Position numbers and translations under genes: made by a program | Assembly (NCBI RefSeq): GCF_920888515.1 | Contig: NZ_CAKKTM010000132.1 | Location: forward strand, 1 to 39,693 | Direction of reading: 5' to 3' | Origin: Protofrankia sp. CiP1_Cm_nod1 | GTDB lineage: Bacteria > Actinomycetota > Actinomycetes > Frankiales > Frankiaceae | DNA: 39,693 bases | Notes under the pieces: model-generated | Database searches by the model: none | Told to the model about the DNA's origin: nothing | The model's input: the letters and a program-made list of their open reading frames with translations, nothing else | Shown: positions 35,351 through 39,693 of the stretch, one piece after another | Layout: every line of letters starts with the position of its first letter | Numbering within the stretch: position 1 is the stretch's first letter

Positions 35351-36709
35351 TCAGGACAACGAGGGAGACGACGGGCCGGCCGGGCCGAGCGCGTCGCGGG
35401 CGTGGTCGAGCAGGCCGGCCGCCCGCGCGGACGCCCCGGCCTGCTCGATCTCCTGGCACAGGCGGGCGATGTCCCGGCGCGTCATGCCGGAGTCGATCAT
35501 CGTGGCGCAGGAGACGGCCTGGTGGCCCAGGGCCACGGCCTGGTCGATGTTGCCCGTGCGGACGTGGGCGATCCCCAGCCTGCTGAGGAACTCGACGCGG
35601 TCGCGGGGGACCTCCTCGTCGAGCTCGTCGAGATCGTCGAGGGCGGCCTCGAAGTGCGGTATGGCCGCCTCGGGGCTGCCGCCGGACAGCAGCGCCTCCC
35701 CGGCCGAGAACGCGACGTCCTTGCGGCGGGCCCAGTACATGTAGGGCGGGCTGTCCTCGGGGCGGGCCTTGTCGACCAGTGTGTAGGCGAGCTCGGTCTC
35801 GGCCGCGGCGTCCTCGCTGTTGCCCGTGCGGCTGTGCGCGACGGCCAGGTCGGCCGCGATCACGGCCCGCTCGATCGCGCTGAGCAGGTAACAGGCCCCG
35901 GCCTGGGCGCGGTGCAGCAGGCTGACCGCGTCCGCGGGCTGCCCGTACCAGGTGACCTGCTCGGCCATGCAGCGCAGGACGTTGGCGCCGAGAGCGGGCG
36001 AGTTCGCCTCGTGGGCGGCGCGCAGCGCGATGAGCCAGCAACGCTGGGCCGTGCCGTACTGCCCGACGTCGTACATCGCCCACCCGGCCAGCCGCGCCAG
36101 CTCCGCCGCGACCGCGTAGAGCCGGGCCTGATGGGCGTCACTGTGGGTACCGACCCGCAACAGGCGGACGGTGATCGAGAGTTCGGTGCGGGACAGGGCG
36201 TACACGTCGTTGCCGCCGAGGACGTCGCTCATCCGCCGCAGGGCGTCGACCCGGTCCTCGAAGCCGCGTACGAGCGGGTCGTCGACGAGCTGGCCGGTGG
36301 GCACGACACCCTCGTGGTGCGTGCGTGCCGCCAGCCACCGCTGCGCGGCGGAGTCCAGGGAAGGCCCGGAGACGGGCAGGAAGCGGTGGGGCCGCCTGGC
36401 GTGGGTCATCGCCAGGAGCTCGCGGGTGAGCCCGTCGTCCGTCCACAGCAGGTCCAGGCCGGTGTTGGCGGGTGCGATCTGCTCGTGGACCGGCGGGCCG
36501 GCGGGCTGGTGACCGGCCGCCTGGTAACCAGCCGCCTGGTGACCCGGCTGCCGGTTACCGGACTCCCGGTTACCGGACTGCCGGTGGCCGGCGGTGTCGG
36601 GGAGGCCGGCGCTGTTCCGGGCGTCGACGGTGTTCCGGGTACGGTCGGCGGTTTCAGGCCGTCGGCGGAGCCCGTCCGAATCCCATCCTGGATGTGCCTG
36701 CGTTGTCAC
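35351..36709 (-). CDS. TPR-repeat protein resembling the sensor half of actinobacterial regulators
   Basis: 452-aa protein. The first 75 residues are low complexity (HQAAGYQAAGHQPAG-type repeats from DNA repeats at 36480-36600). The remainder is alpha-helical with tetratricopeptide-like repeats, for example ELARLAGWAMYDVGQYGTAQRCWLIALRAA split over about 210-240 and later AAIPHFEAALDDLDEL and RLGIAHVRTGNIDQAVAL. This matches the C-terminal part of Streptomyces/Frankia XRE-type TPR regulators, but no helix-turn-helix is visible at the N-terminus. The start is GTG at 36709 with a GGAG-type site upstream. No membrane segment is seen. It could be a stand-alone signalling or scaffold protein, or a regulator that lost its DNA-binding domain. 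No target can be named. Confidence 0.78.
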   Translation of the reverse strand: MTTQAHPGWDSDGLRRRPETADRTRNTVDARNSAGLPDTAGHRQSGNRESGNRQPGHQAAGYQAAGHQPAGPPVHEQIAPANTGLDLLWTDDGLTRELLAMTHARRPHRFLPVSGPSLDSAAQRWLAARTHHEGVVPTGQLVDDPLVRGFEDRVDALRRMSDVLGGNDVYALSRTELSITVRLLRVGTHSDAHQARLYAVAAELARLAGWAMYDVGQYGTAQRCWLIALRAAHEANSPALGANVLRCMAEQVTWYGQPADAVSLLHRAQAGACYLLSAIERAVIAADLAVAHSRTGNSEDAAAETELAYTLVDKARPEDSPPYMYWARRKDVAFSAGEALLSGGSPEAAIPHFEAALDDLDELDEEVPRDRVEFLSRLGIAHVRTGNIDQAVALGHQAVSCATMIDSGMTRRDIARLCQEIEQAGASARAAGLLDHARDALGPAGPSSPSLS

Positions 36710-37637
36710 GGCGGGTCTCTCCCGTCTCCGTACGGAACTACTGTCAATCGTAGCCGTGCGAATACAGCGTCCCTTTGCGGGGCTGCTGTCCTTCTCCGGG
36801 GGAGCGTGTTTCAGATCTTCGCGTCCGGTCCGTTGACCGGGCGAAAGATCCGGAACAGCTCCGGGAATCCTGCGGCTCGTTCTGGTCGGCGTGGGATCGG
36901 GATGTTGGTCGTCCTGGCGAATCCAGGGCCGTGCACAACCCCTGTGTCGGCAATCGCGGGGGCTGTGTTATAAGCGTCCGCTGGACGGTGTCCGGACCCA
37001 ACGGTGGCCAGGCTGTTCGCCTGTTTGCCTGTCCGCTGGCCGGAGGCAGGAGCGTACGGATATAGGCGGACCTCCAGAACGGGCAGACGTCGCGAGCCGG
37101 TCCGGTGTTCTGCGAGCACAGGGTCCCACTACCCATGGAACCTACCACTTATGCCACGTATGACCAGTGGGCATCCCCACTCGGGGGCGTCGCCCGGTGG
37201 TGGTGTGGTTACATGTTACGCCCGCGTCTGCCTGGGTGAAGTCGTTTTTTCGGCTCCCGGCCGGCGTCGCCGATTCTTCTCAAAAAATAGTTCCGCGGTC
37301 GCTCGGTCTTGTTATCAAACCCGGTTTTTACGATGTTTTCTGTTCGTTTTTATTCCGTCGACACCGTGTCGGGTCATCCTCCCGACCTGCGCAAACGGCG
37401 TATAGTGACGCTTCACTTCCGCTTGGTAATTGCGGTGTCGTACGGCTGGCGCCGGGTCACGAAGATGATTTCAGGGATGTTTCCCAGACGTTTCATGAGC
37501 GCTTTTCCGGATGGCTGTCGTGTCCCGTCGGCATTTCGCCCGTGCCTGGCCCGGGCCTTACCCCGCCCGGCTCCCGCCCGGCCCGTGTCCGCCTCGCGCC
37601 CGGGCACGGGCCCGGCAGCGGGCCAGCCCGTGGTGGG
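36710..37637. other. Long intergenic region, no gene recognised
   Basis: More than 900 bp between the glpD stop and the TPR gene start. Several short frames on both strands (for example 36744-37148 -) have no motif or convincing start. A stretch at about 37225-37400 is clearly richer in A/T than its surroundings. No tRNA-like TPsiC motif was found. It may hold the TPR gene promoter and the glpD transcript end. Confidence 0.5.
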
Positions 37638-39386
37638 TTACAGGCCCCGGCCGAGGGCCGGTTCGGACTGTCCGCGCCGGGACCGCCCGCCGGCCCGCAC
37701 GTCCGGCGCGCCCAGGCGGGCCGCGTCGGCGGTCTGGTCGTCGGCCTGCTGCTGGGACTCTCGCTCGGCCGCCACCCGGGCCTGGTAGTGCCCGATCTCG
37801 ACGTCGATGGCCCGGGAGTCCCAGCCCAGCTCGGGCGCGACGAGCGCGGCGACGTCCGCGGCGGCCTCCAGCCCGCGGTCCCAGGTCTCGATCGAGATCC
37901 GGGTGCGGCGGGTGAGCACGTCGTCGAGGTGCAGCGCACCCTCGTGGGAGGCGGCGTACACGGCCTCCGCCGCCAGGTAGGAGTCGGCCCCGCGCAGCGG
38001 CCGGGCGAGCTCGGGCCGCTGCCGGACGAGCGCCAGGACCTCCTGGGCGAGAGTGCCGTAACGCGTCAGCAGGTGCTCGGCCCGGGCCACGTGGATCCCC
38101 GCGGAGCGGGCCAGCGCCTCCCGCGCGTTCCACAGCGCCGGGTAGCCGTCGGCGCCGAGCAGCGGGACCCGGTCGGTGCAGGACGGCGGCACGCTGCGGC
38201 CCATCCCGTGCACGGCCGCGTCGACCGCGTCCCGGGCCATCACCCGGTACGTGGTGTACTTCCCGCCGGCGACCATGGTCAGGCCGGGCAGTGGCGAGAC
38301 CACCGCGTGTTCCCGGGACAGCTGGGAGGAGTCCTCCGACTCGCCCGACAGCAGCGGCCGCAGCCCCGCGTAGACACCGGTGATGTCGTCGGTGGTCAGT
38401 GGCGTGCGCAGCACCCGGTTGACGTGGGTGAGCAGGTAGTCGATGTCGGCGCTGCTGGCCGCCGGGTGGGCGAGGTCGAGGTTCCAGTCCGTGTCGGTCG
38501 TCCCGACGATCCAGTGGCTGCCCCAGGGGATCACGAACAGCACGCTGCTCTCGGTGCGCAGGATCATCCCGGTGGTGGCGTGGATCCGGTCCCGGGGCAC
38601 CAGCAGGTGGATGCCCTTGGAGGGCCGCACCGACAGCTGGCCGCGCCCGCCGGCCATCGCCTGGATGCCGTCGGTCCACACCCCCGCGGCGTTGATGGTC
38701 TGCCGGGCGCGGACGTCGATCTGCCCGCCGCCCTCGAGGTCGTGGACCCGTACCCCGGCGACCCGGTCGCCCTCGCGCAGCAGGCCCGTCACCCGGGCGC
38801 TGCTGGCGATCAGCGCACCGTAGTGGGCGGCGGTCCGGGCGACGAACATCGTGTGCCGGGCGTCGTCGACCTGGGCGTCCCAGTACTGGATCGCGCCCAC
38901 CAGGGCGTCCCGGCGCAGCGCGGGGACGGCGCGCAGCGCCGCCCGCCTGGTCAGGTGGCGGTGGCGTGGCACCGCCCGGCGGCTGCCGCCGAGGGTGTCG
39001 TAGAGCACCATCCCGGTGCCGACGTAGGCGCGTTCCCAGCCCCGGTGGGTCAGCGGGAACAGGAACGGGACCGGGCGGACGAGGTGCGGGCAGAGCGTCT
39101 CCAGCAGCAGCGCCCGCTCCCGCAGCGCCTCGCTGACGAGCGCGATGTTGAGCTGCTCGAGGTAGCGCAGGCCGCCGTGGATCAGTTTGCTGGACCGGCT
39201 GGACGTGCCGGCCGCGAGGTCGCGGGCCTCGACCAGCGCCACGGACAGCCCACGGGTGACCGCATCGAGCGCGACGCCAGCCCCGGTGATTCCGCCGCCG
39301 ATGACGACGACGTCGACGACGTCGGATTCCATCTGGCGCAGGGCGTCACCACGGGTGGTGGGATTCAGCCGTGCCGGAACGATCAT
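37638..39386 (-). CDS. glpD: Aerobic glycerol-3-phosphate dehydrogenase
   Basis: 582-aa FAD enzyme that oxidises sn-glycerol 3-phosphate to dihydroxyacetone phosphate and passes electrons to the quinone pool at the membrane. The FAD-binding N-terminus is VVVIGGGITGAGVALDA near residue 27, followed by the GlpD signature GTSSRSSKLIHGGLRYLE near 61-78. Further family blocks include RPSKGIHLLVPRD, FVIPWGSHWIVGTTDTD and VVAGGKYTTYR-like VAGGKYTTYRVMARDA. The C-terminal helical domain is complete. The ATG at 39386 has a GGAGA site 6-8 nt upstream. Upstream (39477-39506) is a direct repeat that may be an operator. No glpF or glpK is in the window. Confidence 0.96.
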   Translation of the reverse strand: MIVPARLNPTTRGDALRQMESDVVDVVVIGGGITGAGVALDAVTRGLSVALVEARDLAAGTSSRSSKLIHGGLRYLEQLNIALVSEALRERALLLETLCPHLVRPVPFLFPLTHRGWERAYVGTGMVLYDTLGGSRRAVPRHRHLTRRAALRAVPALRRDALVGAIQYWDAQVDDARHTMFVARTAAHYGALIASSARVTGLLREGDRVAGVRVHDLEGGGQIDVRARQTINAAGVWTDGIQAMAGGRGQLSVRPSKGIHLLVPRDRIHATTGMILRTESSVLFVIPWGSHWIVGTTDTDWNLDLAHPAASSADIDYLLTHVNRVLRTPLTTDDITGVYAGLRPLLSGESEDSSQLSREHAVVSPLPGLTMVAGGKYTTYRVMARDAVDAAVHGMGRSVPPSCTDRVPLLGADGYPALWNAREALARSAGIHVARAEHLLTRYGTLAQEVLALVRQRPELARPLRGADSYLAAEAVYAASHEGALHLDDVLTRRTRISIETWDRGLEAAADVAALVAPELGWDSRAIDVEIGHYQARVAAERESQQQADDQTADAARLGAPDVRAGGRSRRGQSEPALGRGL

Positions 39387-39476
39387 CGTGTTCTCCGTCT
39401 CCGGAGCGTGGCGGCCAGAGCTGGCGCGGACAGGTCACATCGTGCCCGCCGCGGACGAGGGCCGCATGGCAGCTTG

Positions 39477-39506
39477 CTCACAGTGATCATTTTCTCACAG
39501 TAATCG
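39477..39506. promoter_or_regulatory. Direct repeat upstream of glpD, candidate operator
   Basis: Two CTCACAGTRATCR-like 13-mers (39477-39489 and 39494-39506, period 17) lie 90-120 nt upstream of the glpD start, in a spot of lower GC. The spacing, about one and a half helical turns, suits a protein-binding site or overlapping promoter. The regulator is unknown. Confidence 0.45.
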
Positions 39507-39633
39507 ATTCCCGCGCCCCGGGCCGACGCTTGGTGGTCCATGCCACCGCCGACGGACCGGAGCGCCGCCGGACCGGAGCACCGCCGGAGCCGTCCGGGCC
39601 ACCTTCGTCCGGATCTCTCCGGGATCCCTCCAG

Positions 39634-39693
39634 CCGGCATCCCCGGCATCCCCGGCATCCCCGGGTTCCCCGGCATCCCCGGCATCCCCGGCA
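39634..39693. repeat. 9-bp tandem repeat running off the window end
   Basis: Six full CCGGCATCC-type units and a partial one, with one diverged unit at 39661-39669. It could be the start of a repeat-rich coding region or an intergenic array; the window ends inside it. Confidence 0.85.

Noticed and set aside
36744-37148. 134-codon - strand frame before the TPR gene
   Set aside because: No motif, no good start and a composition unlike the real genes nearby; other overlapping frames are equally open.
37167-39503. Long + strand frame opposite glpD
   Set aside because: It is a GC-driven antisense shadow. The - strand encodes a full-length GlpD with clear motifs, and the + product is Arg/Gly/Pro-rich without domains.
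39383-39685. - strand frame with Met-Pro-Gly repeats upstream of glpD
   Set aside because: It overlaps the glpD start, the repeat part comes from a 9-bp DNA array, and the window ends inside it, so coding cannot be supported.

Overview
The window is very GC-rich, dense in GTG starts and short overlaps between genes, and carries actinobacterial families (DUF559/AbiEi-like protein, DesA-type acyl-ACP desaturase, TPR regulator-like protein, ThiC behind a TPP riboswitch). This points to an actinomycete. A Frankia-like organism is a reasonable guess from the gene set, but nothing here proves the genus.

Left part (1-14834, + strand): a tightly coupled lipid or polyketide operon. Two iterative type I synthases related to PUFA/heterocyst-glycolipid/enediyne enzymes (KS-AT-ACP-KR, cut off at the window start, then KS-AT-DH-PPTase) are followed by a free ACP, an alpha/beta hydrolase that could release the chain, and an MGT-type glycosyltransferase. 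The inferred product is a glycosylated, polyketide-type long-chain lipid.

Middle left (14835-17479): a partly AT-rich spacer, a probable 44-residue membrane protein on the - strand, and thiC under a TPP riboswitch whose 3' end merges into the thiC ribosome binding site.

Middle (17516-32343): an accessory defence region bounded by two ~100-bp direct repeats (81 of 100 bases identical by hand count), each containing a perfect hairpin. Inside are a DUF559/AbiEi-like protein, a large protein with a C-terminal HEPN motif and apparent CARF-like folds (reading frame interrupted once), and a convergent five-gene type III-D CRISPR effector operon: cas10 (GGDD intact, no HD nuclease domain seen), csx10, a double-Cas7 protein, csx19 and a TIGR03986-family RAMP. 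No CRISPR array, cas6, cas1 or cas2 is visible. Cas10 would make cyclic oligoadenylate and the CARF/HEPN protein would be its effector RNase. A long inverted repeat lies in the cas10 leader.

Right part (32630-39386, all - strand): a short-form 6-phosphogluconate dehydrogenase, an acyl-ACP desaturase, a TPR protein and aerobic glycerol-3-phosphate dehydrogenase, which look like ordinary chromosomal housekeeping genes. A recurring oddity is in-frame tandem DNA repeats (9, 15 or 18 bp units) inserted into most coding regions of both the metabolic and the defence genes.
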